From Antilocapra americana (taxonomy: Eukaryota; Chordata; Mammalia; Artiodactyla; Antilocapridae), in assembly GCA_007570785.1 (NCBI GenBank), contig ML662449.1, positions 8,733,987 to 8,797,986 of the forward strand: DNA of 64,000 nt, written 5' to 3'. Position 1 is the first letter of the stretch. Each line of letters opens with the position of its first letter. Both the position numbers and the translations under genes were made by a program. Shown here piece after piece: positions 46,011 through 56,129 of the stretch. The notes below the pieces were generated by a model. The model ran no database searches. It was not told the DNA's origin and worked only from the letters and a program-made list of their open reading frames with translations.

Positions 46011-46140
46011 GGGGGAAGGAAATGGCAACCCACTCCAGTGTTCTTGCCTGGAGAACCCCAGGGACAGAGGAGCCTGGTGGGCTGCCGTCTGTGGGGTTGC
46101 ACAGAGTTGGACATAACTGAAGCAACTTAGCAGCAGCAGC
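46011..46140 (+). repeat. Bov-A unit SINE with perfect 11-bp TSD
   Basis: gggggaaggaaatggcaacc through gaagcaacttagcagcagca gc; no tRNA head. Perfect duplication atataaagatt at 46000-46010 and 46141-46151, indicating a young insertion. Confidence 0.95.
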
Positions 46141-46254
46141 ATATAAAGATTCACTTCTTTATTTTTACTATTATCTTGGATGGATGTAGTGTAATTCACT
46201 TAACTGTTGGCCCTGTTAATGACTATTTAGATTATTCTCAGTTTTTGTTCTATA

Positions 46255-47077
46255 TAGTTTCTTCATTCAGCAAATGTGTATCGACTGCCTGGCAGTGGTA
46301 GTGAACGAGACACCAAAATTCCTGCCCTCATGTGTCAATATTTACTGTCTTTTGGAGGTAGACAGACAATAAATGAAATATGTCAGATGCTTTTGAGGAC
46401 TGTAGGAGAAGGAGATAGGAAGGCCTGGAATGAGTGGAGGGGTGTGCATTTTAAATAGGGTGGTCAGGAAAGCTTTACCAGTAGACGGCATTTGAGTAGA
46501 GATGTACTCAAAGGTGAAGTGGTGAGCTCCGAAGCCGCTGGTTCTGGAGAAATGTTTCTAGGAAGGAGAGGAGTGCAAAGGCTCTGAGGTAGGGGTGAGC
46601 CCGATAAGAAGAGAAGTGAGGCCTTCCTGGCTGGAGTGGAGTGAGCTGGGGCAGAGTGAGAGGAGATAAGGTCACAGAGGAAGTAGCAGAGAGTCAGGGC
46701 TTTTTCAGTCAACATCAGGGCTTCGTCTCTTCCAGAGTGAAGCAGCAAGCCTTTGAAGGTTTCCAAGCAGAGGCATGTGGGAGTCTGACTTAGGTGTGGG
46801 ATGATCATTTGCTTTCTTGATAATAAACTATTGAAATAGAAACAAGGAGGCCATTTAGAAGGCTGTTGAAACAATCCCTGCAAGACACAATGATGGCTCA
46901 GACTAGTTTGGACCAGGGTGGTAGCAGTGTAGGTGGTAGGACGTGGTTAGGTTCTGAATATGTTTTAAAAATATGGTAGGAGAGAAGAGTCAGGGTTCAT
47001 TCTGTAACTTTAGGCCTGAGCAATTGAAAAGGTGGAGTTGCCATGAAATGAAATGGGGAAGACTGCAGTAAACAAGA
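46255..47077 (-). repeat. L2 LINE, antisense, left part
   Basis: Starts tcattcagcaaatgtgtatc, tgccctcatgtgtcaatatt, then gtgcaaaggctctgaggtag, gctggagtggagtgagctgg, ttggaccagggtggtagcag, ggagttgccatgaaatgaaa. These follow the reverse L2 order closely. The frame at 46464-46883 is dead L2 sequence. Confidence 0.8.
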
Positions 47078-47395
47078 TTAGTTTTTTTTTTAATTGAAGT
47101 ATATGTGTGCTCAATTGCTTCAGTTGGGTCCAACTCTTTTGTGAGCCTATGGACTGTAGCCAGCCAGGCTGCTCTGTCCTTGGGATTCTCCAGCAAGAAT
47201 ACTGGACTAGGTTGCCATGCCCTCTTCCAAGGGATCTTCTTGACTCCAGGATTGAACCCTCATCTCCTGTGTCTCCTGCATTGCAGGCGGATTCTTTACC
47301 CACTGAGCCACCTGGTATAGTTGATTTATATTGTGGTAGTTTAAGGTGTATAGCAAAGTGATTTGATATGAGTTTGTTCTAAAAGGGAGATGGAA
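47078..47395 (-). repeat. L1 3' end inserted in L2, split by a SINE
   Basis: T-rich start and aattgaagtatat, then after the SINE tagttgatttatattgtggt and gtatagcaaagtgatttgat, the reversed ruminant L1 3' end. Confidence 0.75.
47102..47315 (-). repeat. Bov-tA SINE inside the L1 3' end
   Basis: tatgtgtgctcaattgcttc through ttctttacccactgagccac. Three-level nest: SINE in L1 in L2. Confidence 0.9.
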
Positions 47396-47545
47396 TATGG
47401 GACGTTAGCTGGAGAGGGGGATATGAAGTCAGGGTGTTTGTTTCTTGTTAAGGTGGAGGATGAAAGGTTTTGAAGTTGTTGGGTAATGACCCCACCAGGG
47501 AGAAAAACGGATGAGAGGCAGATTTCCCACTTGAAAAGTTTGAGG
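47396..47545 (-). repeat. L2 LINE, antisense, right part
   Basis: gacgttagctggagaggggg atatgaagtcagggtgtttg corresponds to an upstream L2 RT block, so the intervening L2 segment has been lost. Confidence 0.5.
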
Positions 47546-47559
47546 AGTCCATTTTAATA

Positions 47560-48180
47560 ATTTTTTTTATGCATGGATACAAGATTTCTGTAGGCTGCTT
47601 TCTAAAGAGAATTTCCTGAGTCAAAGAGTGTGTGCATTTAGGGAGTCTGTACCAATTTATATTCTGCCTCTAGTGTAAACCCTTGCTAACGCTGAACTTT
47701 GCCAGTCTTTAAAATTATTGCCAGTCTTATGGGTGAGATTTTCATTATTTTAATCTTTTATGCTTTGTAGGTAGTTTTTATATCATCTAACTAATCTTTT
47801 GTTGTGTTTTGGCAAATATTTTTTCCCAGACTGTTTCTTGCCTTTTAACTTTGCTTAAGGTATACTTTTACAATATGGATATATATATATTTTTTTCAGG
47901 TTTTATGTAGTTAAGTCTGTCAGCCATTTCCTTTTATAGCATTTGGGTTTCATTTGGATCATGTAAGTTTTTGTATAATCTTTTAATACATTTATACAGA
48001 ATTTACCTTTAAATTCATCTGGAGTTTATTTTTGTGTATGTCATGAAATAGGTATCTAAGTTTTCCATCTCTTTCTGTGTTCTTAAACAGTTAAATACCA
48101 TAAGAATTAACTGTTTTTTGAAGGTTTAGAAGAAATTACCTGTAATATCTTCTAGACTTGGAACTTTTTAGGAGCGTAGA
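47560..48180 (-). repeat. L1-like fragment, antisense
   Basis: acccttgctaacgctgaact, gggtgagattttcattattt, ccagactgtttcttgccttt, ctggagtttatttttgtgta resembles reversed L1M sequence. Confidence 0.5.
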
Positions 48181-48999
48181 TTTTTGACTTCCTAAAAATT
48201 ATTTTTGGTCTGTCGTTAATGATCTGGTTTATATACTTCCTTTAGGTTAGATTTGGTAACTGGGGTTTTTTTTTTTTCCCCGGTACCTCATCCTTATTAG
48301 TCAGATTTTTCAAATTTATTGGTTTAAAATTCTACGTAAAGAAAAATACCATCTCTATATTTATGTCTTACAGTTTTATCTGGACAGTAGATGCTGGAGC
48401 TGTCCTTTCGCAGATATGGAGATTGGCTCAGCTGCTTCTAGCCCTCAGGGTTCAGCTTTTACTGTCCTTCATCTTGGGTTTGTTCCTGGGCTCTCCTATT
48501 TTGTTTGTAAGGGGTTGTATTGTCCTTGCTTCTGTTTCCTATCAGTCTAATCTCATTTGCTGTTTAGTTTATAAAAATGCTTGCTGTTGAGGTCTGCTGA
48601 TGGATAGGTGCCCTTCTTTGTTCCAGCATTACTGTGGATTTATTTTTATATTTCTTATGTCATTTTGGAGAGATTTTTGGGAGCGGGATGAGAGGCAAAT
48701 CCATGGTTTTAGTTATTAATCTTTTGAAATAGGAAGTTACAACTCTCTCCTGTGTGGTTTTCTTTTCTCATAGTCCTTTGTTTAATTGCTGTTTGCACAG
48801 TAGTTGATAGTGATTTTATAGCATGTGTAGTGATAGTCCCCTGGACTTCATCTTTTTTTTAAAAATTTTAAATGAAACCAGATGTCTCTGTGAACTTGTT
48901 GAATTGAAATGTTGATGTATTATGACTAAATAATCAAATAGTACTTTTAAAGCTTAAATGACATAGTCATAACATTTAGAACTATTAGGGACTTTACAG

Positions 49000-49125
49000 A
49001 TCATTAGACCAACTGCCTTTTTTAATGGATGAGATATTTGGGGCCCAGAGAGATATAGTGATTCATCTAAGGTGACAAAGCCAGTGATCAGGCAAGGTGG
49101 AAAGCCTGAGTCTGTTTACTTCAAA
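49000..49125 (-). repeat. MIR SINE
   Basis: ggatgagatatttggggccc agagagatatagtgattcat, then aaggtgacaaagccagtgat. Confidence 0.7.
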
Positions 49126-49742
49126 TTGGTTATGCTCTTTGCTGTTTTACATGTTCTTGATGTTCTCCTTAGTGATGTAATGAAGGAGGAATTTTCAGCT
49201 AATAAAATTTTTTTAACCTAAGGATAGTACATATGGCTTGGAATTGCTTCTGAAATTTGATCTTAGATAACGATATTAAATACAGTGATGTGGAGTTTTT
49301 CTCATATAGATATTAAATATTGTTATAATGTAAATATGAATTTTAAAGAATGGGCTGTCAGGGTATGCTCTGGCCTAAATTAAAACCATACAGTTTATTT
49401 CTCCTAAGTTTCCTCTTTTCTGCTTATAGGTTTTATGTGATTTATGGCTTCTTGAATTTCTTATTAATATTTTAAACTCAAGGAGTATGTATATATAAAT
49501 ATAAATATAGGCTTGAAAAGTGATTTTAGTGATAAATGATTGTAAGTTACTTCAGACCCAAGATTTCTAATTTTTTGGTTTAATATCCTGTTATATCAAT
49601 GCCTGAATTTAGAAGTGCTAGAATATATGTTTTCCAAAAAAAGGAGCTTTGCTTACCATTGTTTTCAACAAGCATTAGGGGGTAGGATGTATTTACTTAT
49701 CACACTTCCATTGCTTTGCTTAGTCTGTAACATCAGCCAGCC

Positions 49743-49938
49743 CTTGGCTTCCCTGGTGGCTCAGATGGTGTAGCGTCTGCCTGCAATGCTGGAGACCCGG
49801 GTTCGATCCCTGGATAAGGAAATGGCAACGCACTTCAGTACTCTTGCCTGAAAAATTCCATGGACAGAGGAGCCTAGTAGGCTACAGTCTATGGGGTTGC
49901 AGAGTCGGACACGACTGAGCGACTTCACTTTCTTTCTT
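49743..49938 (+). repeat. Bov-tA SINE with intact A and B boxes
   Basis: ggcttccctggtggctcaga tggtgtagcg, perfect B box gggttcgatccc, and cacgactgagcgacttcact. Direct repeat taacatca at 49728-49735 and 49939-49946 is a likely TSD. It sits about 0.4 kb upstream of C1D exon 2. Confidence 0.94.
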
Positions 49939-50304
49939 TAACATCACAAATTTTTTAAAATGTAGAGTATTTGTCATTGATATAACATATCTGGTAGTCA
50001 TGTCTCAGTTATTGAGATGCACTGAGGGATTGATATGTGTAGTATTAATGAACTTGGGTGGGTCCCCTCCTGGGTCTCCCCTCCTTCTCCCCCTGCCCCT
50101 GACCCCACCAAGCAACTTAAGAAGAGGGTAAGTTTCAACATGGTTGCTCCAGAATTATATTCTAAGAAGATTTGTTAAATTATCTTCAGATTTTAACTCT
50201 TTTAGCAGTTTTGAGACACATGATATGACCTATTGATTTTGTTAATAACCTAGCAAGCAATCTCTGTCTCCAATGTGAATTTTAAGAGTTTAATTTTTTT
50301 CCAG

Positions 50305-50451
50305 TTGATCGTAATGGCAGGTGAAGGAATTAATGAAGACTATCCAGTAGAAATTCATGAATATTTATCAACATTTGAGAATTCCATTGGTGCTGTGGAT
50401 GAAATGCTGAAGACCATGATGTCTGTTTCTAGAAATGAGTTGTTGCAGAAG
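50305..50451 (+). CDS. C1D: C1D exon 2 (first coding exon; coding from 50314)
   Basis: The acceptor is a T-rich tract ending in ccag at 50301-50304. The exon opens with 9 nt of 5' UTR, then ATG at 50314-50316. It encodes residues 1-46, ending NELLQK. The donor is aag|gtattt, with the intron starting at 50452, in phase 0. This exon carries the first helix of the Sas10/C1D domain. The next intron is 756 nt. Confidence 0.95.
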
Positions 50452-53400
50452 GTATTTTAAGTAATTTGTAAAAATGTAATTCATAATACCGAGTGCTGTG
50501 TTGTGAAACATACAGAAGAAGAAACAGATACGTGATTTATGCCCCTTTCCCCTCTTTTTCGCCCTTTGTGTTTTTAAGTGTTTAGTTATCTTTAGGGGGG
50601 AAATACAACAAAACTCCAACCTTAGGAAATGCCTCCTAACTATATTTTTATTTTGACTTGGTTTTCAATTAAAAAAAGCACTCCCCACATTCTTTCTGAC
50701 AGACTCTTATCTTTGACCTTTTAAGTATTACTATGATCTTATCAGGGTTTCTGGAAACTCTATAGGACAGAAAGAGTAAATTGACTTTGACAGTCTAAAA
50801 CAAATCTCATTATGTTTCTTCTGTCTTTGGTACTGCCTAAGCATTTTAGCCTACTTCTTATACATAAATGCATCATGTACAATGTTTATATTGACAAATT
50901 ACTTTTGACATACAAAGCCCAGATGTAACTCCTGAAATTAAAGTAATTCAAAAGAACTTTTTTTTTTGTTTTTGAATTTTACACATTCCTTGTTTAACTA
51001 AAGATGATACCCTGAAGTGAAAATTTGTGGGCAAAAATCACCAGTTAACAAAACTCTACTTTCTTAAATTATTTCCAGATTATTTGGTTATTGGATTATA
51101 GGAAGTGAAAAAAACATTTCTTTGATACATTGTGCTTGGTGAAAGTTTAAAATATTTGATGGTACTCAAACTTTATATTTCTTTTTTCTTTCTCTTTTTT
51201 TTAATAGTTGGACCCACTTGAACAGGCAAAAGTGGATTTAGTTTCAGCTTACACATTAAATTCAATGTTTTGGGGTATGTATATTACTTTGGAATTAATT
51301 ACAAAGCAGATTATTTATTGTGTTAAAGGTGACATTTTAAAAATGCTGACAATTTATATACAGTTATACTTTATGGCAGGTTTAACAGTCAAGTATTTAT
51401 TTCTTTTAAATCAGAATACCAGATGCCTATGAGCCACATATACATTTAGAATTACAAAGAGGTTGGATAATTTAAGATTTAATTAATCATTTGTGTGATG
51501 TTTCTTTTTTGTAATAAGTTTCTTCAATTAATGCCTTTATTAATATATACCCATTTCATTTCATGAAACCTTTCTCTTGTAGTTTATTTGGCAACTCAAG
51601 GAGTCAATCCCAAGGAACATCCAGTAAAGCAGGAATTGGTAAGATTGCCATGGATTGATTTCTTTTATTTCATGTGTATGTCTGTTGTAGTGTCCTTGCA
51701 GTTAAAATTAGAATACCTTTATCAACACTAATTGTGGAGAACAAAATTATTTCGGGTTGAAATTATGAAAGTGACCCAGATTTCATTGTGTCTTTTGTTT
51801 CTCTTTCTCTCACCTTTGTCAGAGAATGGTGTTCCATATATTATATAAATCTTTGGATGGGAAAATGTTATGATCCTAGTAATTATTTATAACTTCTATA
51901 TTATTTTTCCTATAAATTCTTGAAATCCTGTTCATCTCTACAACTGCCTTTAAAAAAAAAAACTCTTACACAATTCTTAAAAGTATATTCTAGTTGATTT
52001 ACTAGCAAAGACGGGAAAGTTGCTCCTCCACCTTTTCAATTCTTCCATTAATTCATTTTCTCAGCAGTAAAGAATCCAGTTCAGCAACAAAGCTAAAAGC
52101 TTTTTTGGCACCAGTTGTATGTGTACTGTCCAGTAATTCTGCATTAGTGACATATTTACAACCTGTAATAAATCTTCTAGGTTTGTCTTTGTATCCCATT
52201 TAGATGTATAAGTACAGTATATAAGGTCTGGTATCTTGGAGTTTTTGCTGACTTCAAAAATTAAATCAAATCATTCAATTTGAAAGAAGAAATTTAGAAA
52301 TCAAACTTAAGGTTACCTTCTTGACTTGGCTTTATGAATAAGAATGTTAATGAATTTATTCTTTATGTATATAAAATATAAGGTAGATATATATGTGAAA
52401 TACACTTGACACTGTATTATTGTTCTAAAGTCTTAAGGTTGATATGTATGTATTTTATAACAGTAAAGTACTTGGTCATTTATTTAAAAAAAATGAGTAA
52501 AGCCAGATATGTTGTCTTCAATTTTTAAATGTACAGACTGACCTTTTCTTCTTTTAAATTTCTTGGAGGAAAAGTAAAAAATAAATATTTTTTAAAATAT
52601 AGAAATTGTGAAAAATACTTAAAGCAAAATATATAAAGCAATATGGCCCATAGATCTTGATTTGACAAATGAGATTGGCCTTAAATCTTAGGAAGAATGC
52701 ATTATATCATCTGGGCTCAACTTTCTAATGTAGACTTTACATTTATAAAATTCCTGTTTTTTCTCTTAAAAACAAAGCGATTTGGAGTAGTTTAGTACTT
52801 GATTCTGTCATCTGTCATCTTTTTTCCTCAGAATCCACTTTATGGAGGAATGCATTCATATTTTGGACAAGGGTTGACAAATGAACAGCATCCTATTCCC
52901 CTTTTCTGACTTTGTGACAGATGTCACTAATTGATCACAGAGTTAGGGTGTGAGAGGAAGCCTGTTTGCTGTCTGTATCATGAATGGGGAAGGGCATTGA
53001 AAATAGTCAATTAATTCATTCAAGAAGTATCTTGAGTGCCCACTAGAAGCCAGGCTTTATTTCCAAGTGAGATAGTTCCTCAGTGAATAAAGCCACTTAA
53101 CTATCCCTGCCTTTGCGGCAGGTGCCACACTATCTAGTGGTGGGAAACAAACAAGCAAAAAATAATACATATGTATGAATATATAGTATGTTAGAAAGTT
53201 CTACTGTGGAAATGAAGAAAAGATAGCACAGGGTAAGGGGCACTGGAGTACTTGAGTAGGATTGCCATTTTCATTCATTATTACTGAACTGTTAACAGGC
53301 TGAACATTTGATGGGATTGGAAGGAAGAGAGGGGGTGGGTTTGTAAGGGATGATCAGTTTGGGGAGGGCTGGGCTGGGTGTGTGTTGTGAGGACTTTAAC

Positions 53401-54424
53401 TCATGAGAGGGTTTTGAATAGAGTTGTTAGTTTTTTAAACTTAAAAAATCCTAAGGTTCTGCATTTTTATGTGTATGTTTATAAAACTCTTGATAATTTA
53501 ATGAAACTTTTAAGTGGTGACCAATCATTTACTATTTTGTGGCTCTCACACCTTTATTTCTCTAATTTAAAAAAAATGAGTACTTCTAATTGAAGTAGAG
53601 AAATAGGCCTTTATTCTGATTAATGGCCTCAGATGATTCAAAGTGGTACAGAAGCCTAGTATGTTTCTCACTGTGTAAAGTCTGATAAGAGTTGTAGATT
53701 TCATCAGAAAATATCATGAGCTATATCAGTCAGAACTATGACACTGGCTAAAAAGGTCTTGTATTTTCATTCTGCTTAGTTTAATTGTGACACTAGAAGG
53801 TAACACAAAAAAAACCAAATAGTTAAAATGCTGCCGTAGCCATTTCCTGTTTCACATAATTTCTGGAGAATTTAGTTTGTATAGTAAGCCTGTGAAAGTT
53901 CTATTTTAGCTTATAGACTTCAGATAGAAGACAGTATGTGGATTTAGGTAAATTAAAAAATTTAGTGTAACCACATGTAAACAGTTCAGTGTTTATCTGT
54001 ATAGTGTCTAGGTTTTCCTCTTTTGAAACACTCAGAACACTTCTGAAATGACGTTCTAATGTCTGTTTCCGCTCGACTGAGACTCCAGGAGAACGTGGAG
54101 TGTGTTTATCCTGTTCACGTTGCACTTAACTAGCACCACTCAGTAGGCAATAAATACATAGCTGTTGAATTTAACTGAGGTGTAGTATAATACAGCTTAG
54201 TGGTGGTGAGCAGCTTGGTAAATCTATTGCCTTTCTTTTGTTTTTTTCTTATCTTTAAGGAGAGAATCAGAGTATACATGAACAGAGTCAAGGAAATAAC
54301 AGACAAGAAAAAGGCTGGCAAGCTGGACAGGGGTGCGGCTTCAAGATTTGTAAAAAACGCCCTCTGGGAACCAAAACCTAAAAATGCATCCAAAGTTGCC
54401 AATAAAGGAAAAAGTAAAAATTAA
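50314..54424 (+). CDS. C1D: C1D nuclear receptor corepressor / exosome cofactor (complete, 4 coding exons)
   Basis: Spliced CDS: 50314-50451, 51208-51274, 51583-51638, 54260-54424. These total 426 nt, giving 141 residues plus TAA, the usual mammalian C1D length. The protein starts [18 protein letters not shown] and ends VANKGKSKN. Residues about 10-95 form the helical Sas10/Utp3/C1D domain; the C-terminal third is rich in Lys/Arg ([14 protein letters not shown]), as expected for an RNA/DNA-binding tail. There is no signal peptide or membrane segment. From family knowledge: C1D is the homologue of yeast Rrp47/Lrp1. It binds the N-terminal domain of EXOSC10 (Rrp6) and supports nuclear exosome processing of 5.8S rRNA and small RNAs; it has also been described as a binder of translin-associated factor X, an activator of DNA-PK and a nuclear-receptor corepressor. 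The start is the first in-frame ATG of the first coding exon, 9 nt after the acceptor. Introns are intact, so this is the parental gene and not a retrocopy. Confidence 0.97.
50452..51207 (+). other. C1D: C1D intron 2
   Basis: 756 nt, canonical GT-AG, AT-rich, with a pyrimidine run of about 20 nt before the acceptor. No repeat recognised. Confidence 0.9.
51208..51274 (+). CDS. C1D: C1D exon 3
   Basis: The acceptor is a long pyrimidine run ending ttaatag at 51201-51207. The 67-nt exon encodes residues 47-68 ([18 protein letters not shown], then SMFW) plus the first base of Val69. The donor is g|gtatgt at 51275, phase 1. It covers the second core helix of the family domain. Intron 3 is only 308 nt and stays open in frame for some distance, so retention would give a readable tail. 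Confidence 0.95.
51583..51638 (+). CDS. C1D: C1D exon 4
   Basis: The acceptor is ttctcttgtag, ending at 51582. The 56-nt exon completes Val69 and encodes [18 protein letters not shown] up to residue 87. The donor is ttg|gtaaga at 51639, phase 0. The [12 protein letters not shown] segment is a strongly conserved loop and helix of C1D proteins. The next intron is 2,621 nt. Confidence 0.95.
51639..54259 (+). other. C1D: C1D intron 4
   Basis: 2,621 nt, GT-AG. AT-rich; holds one L2-like block (53008-53240). The minus-strand frames at 53901-54402 partly read exon 5 backwards and are not genes. Confidence 0.9.
53008..53240 (-). repeat. L2 LINE 3' fragment, antisense
   Basis: ttaattcattcaagaagtat, gtgcccactagaagccaggc, tccctgcctttgcggcaggt, then aaacaaacaagcaaaaaata and gaaaagatagcacagggtaa. 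Confidence 0.7.
54260..54424 (+). CDS. C1D: C1D exon 5 (last coding exon and stop)
   Basis: The acceptor is tatctttaag, ending at 54259. Phase 0 entry starts at [17 protein letters not shown]. The exon encodes residues 88-141 and stops with TAA at 54422-54424. It holds the last domain helix and the basic tail. The [10 protein letters not shown] segment differs from the Ser I recall at this place in human C1D. The exon continues as 3' UTR. Confidence 0.95.
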   Translation, partial: ERIRVYMNRVKEITDKKKAGKLDRGAASRFVKNALWEPKPKNASKVANKGKSKN

Positions 54425-54662
54425 CCTTTCAGTTCTGATGTACACATATTTAAAAAGTACATAATTTTTATTGTGTTCCAGAAAATGGATGATTATTATG
54501 TGGCACTGTAAGGTTTAAATGTATTCCTTCTTGAATTCATGTATAAAGCTTGCATTTTAAATTTGTAATGCTAAAACCTTTTCCCCCCAGAAAGATTGTT
54601 ATCTTTATTGGTTTTCCTATAGAACACTATGAGGTTTTTAACATTGTAATGTGTATATATAT

Positions 54663-54925
54663 TTAAATATTTCATTTTGTATGGGAGTATAGCTGATTAA
54701 TAATGTTTCAGGGGAACAGCGAAAGGACTCAGCTGTACCTATACATATATCGATTCTCCCCCAAACTCCTCTCCCATCCAGGCTGCCACATAACATTGAA
54801 TGGAGTTCCATTTGCTATACAGTAGGTCCTTGTTGTTTGTGCATTTTACATTTATGCATACATTTACAGCGGTATTTACATGTAATCCTAAGCAACATTG
54901 TAGTATATTTTATATTTATACTATC
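54663..54925 (-). repeat. L1 3' fragment, antisense, in the C1D 3' UTR region
   Basis: gtatgggagtatagctgatt, aggggaacagcgaaaggact, aaactcctctcccatccagg ctgccacataacattgaatg, tatacagtaggtccttgttg: reversed ruminant L1 3' region. Confidence 0.8.
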
Positions 54926-55850
54926 TCTTATCCAGACTTTATTTGCTTAGGTCAGTCTTTCAAGTGCCATTTTATAAGCAACTATGAAGTTTAAGTTAAA
55001 TGTTCCTCATAAACATTTGTCTATTTCAATGAATGATTTTATGAAGTATGCTGAAGTTATAAATACATCTGTTCTCACTATATAATAATAAGAAAGTGAA
55101 ATGACTTAAATGTCCATTTTTTCTGTGTAGTTATTTCATTATGCTTTCATGATTTTGGGAATTACTGCTTTTTGTGATATTTGAAGTATGAAATTAAGAC
55201 TTTAAGGTTATTCTTTAATTCTTGGCACTTTGCCACTATGTCCCATTTAAAGTAAAATACATTCTCATTAACTTTAGATGGGAAATGAGGTTGTATATTG
55301 ATGGCTGAATTTTGGCATAATAGCTATACCCTATCAAAGCTGTTAATGCATGGCTGACCTGTTTTTTATTTTTCTCTTTTGAGTAAATTTTTCCTTGAAA
55401 TTAGGATGGTGGGTTTTAGAAGTCCTTAGAAATGGAGGAATTCATGAGTTTTTGTTCCGTGTACATAGTGCCCATAGTTCTCTTGGCCTCAATTTTTTTC
55501 AGTTTTTTTTTTTTTTATATTTATGAGGCTATTACAAGTATGTACAAGTATTTTGGAACAACTTTATATGTTATATAATGCCACTTAATCAGAGGAGAAA
55601 TCTGAAGGAGAGTACATTGTATTTATATTCTGATTTATTTTTTTGTAATATTTGTTACTGAGAATTCTAAATATTAATACTTTTTAAGTGTCTAAGCCCA
55701 TGAATTTTAATTATATACCCTTAATGCTTTCAGTCTTTGAATTCACATTATGTATAGGAATGCTAAATACGGTAAAGTACTTGTACTTTAATTTTTGAAA
55801 AAGAAGTTGTTAAAATTTTCTGTGTGATTAATTCTCCATAAGTAACCCTA

Positions 55851-55856
55851 AATAAA
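55851..55856 (+). promoter_or_regulatory. Canonical poly(A) signal AATAAA (candidate for C1D)
   Basis: This is the first AATAAA downstream of the C1D stop codon, about 1.43 kb away, within cctaaataaatgg. Only T-rich sequence follows, so its use is uncertain. Confidence 0.3.
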
Positions 55857-56102
55857 TGGATTTCTTGATTTATGATAGCAGATATTGGAAATGGTCTTAA
55901 AATATAATGGATTTTGTAAAGCATGTTGAACTCTTTCTATGACACATGAAGAGGAAATCACTGATAGATGCAGAAAGGCTTCTGGCTCAAACGTCGGGCA
56001 ATTTTTGGAGTAGAAGAACATTTATAGTTATTTCACTCCTTGTTTTACCTTTATCTTTTCTAAGTTCCAGTTGTTTTTTTTTTTAAGTAACTTCATGAGA
56101 GA

Positions 56103-56108
56103 AATAAA
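56103..56108 (+). promoter_or_regulatory. Canonical poly(A) signal AATAAA (second candidate for C1D)
   Basis: AATAAA is followed within 20-50 nt by T/GT-rich sequence (tgtagtggctttgttattt), a better downstream element than at the 55851 signal. It lies about 1.68 kb past the stop codon. Confidence 0.3.
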
Positions 56109-56129
56109 TGTTATTAAGATCAAATGTAG

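Larger units (their letters stand above)
36597..50304 (+). other. C1D: C1D intron 1
   Basis: This intron of about 13.7 kb is deduced from the promoter and the exon 2 acceptor. It contains L2, L1, BovB, MIR, MER-type and Bov-tA repeats, listed separately. The rest, including 37.0-37.5, 37.7-38.2, 44.9-45.5 and 48.2-49.0 kb, is AT-rich and shows no gene I recognise. Confidence 0.6.

Noticed and set aside
46464..46883. 139-codon minus-strand frame
   Set aside because: The strand and position match decayed L2 sequence, not a host gene.
49743..49815. tRNA-like head with perfect B box
   Set aside because: It is the tRNA-derived head of a Bov-tA SINE joined to its A-unit. It cannot fold as a full cloverleaf and is not a tRNA gene.
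54130..54402. 90-codon minus-strand frame over C1D exon 5
   Set aside because: It is a shadow of the real plus-strand exon 5.
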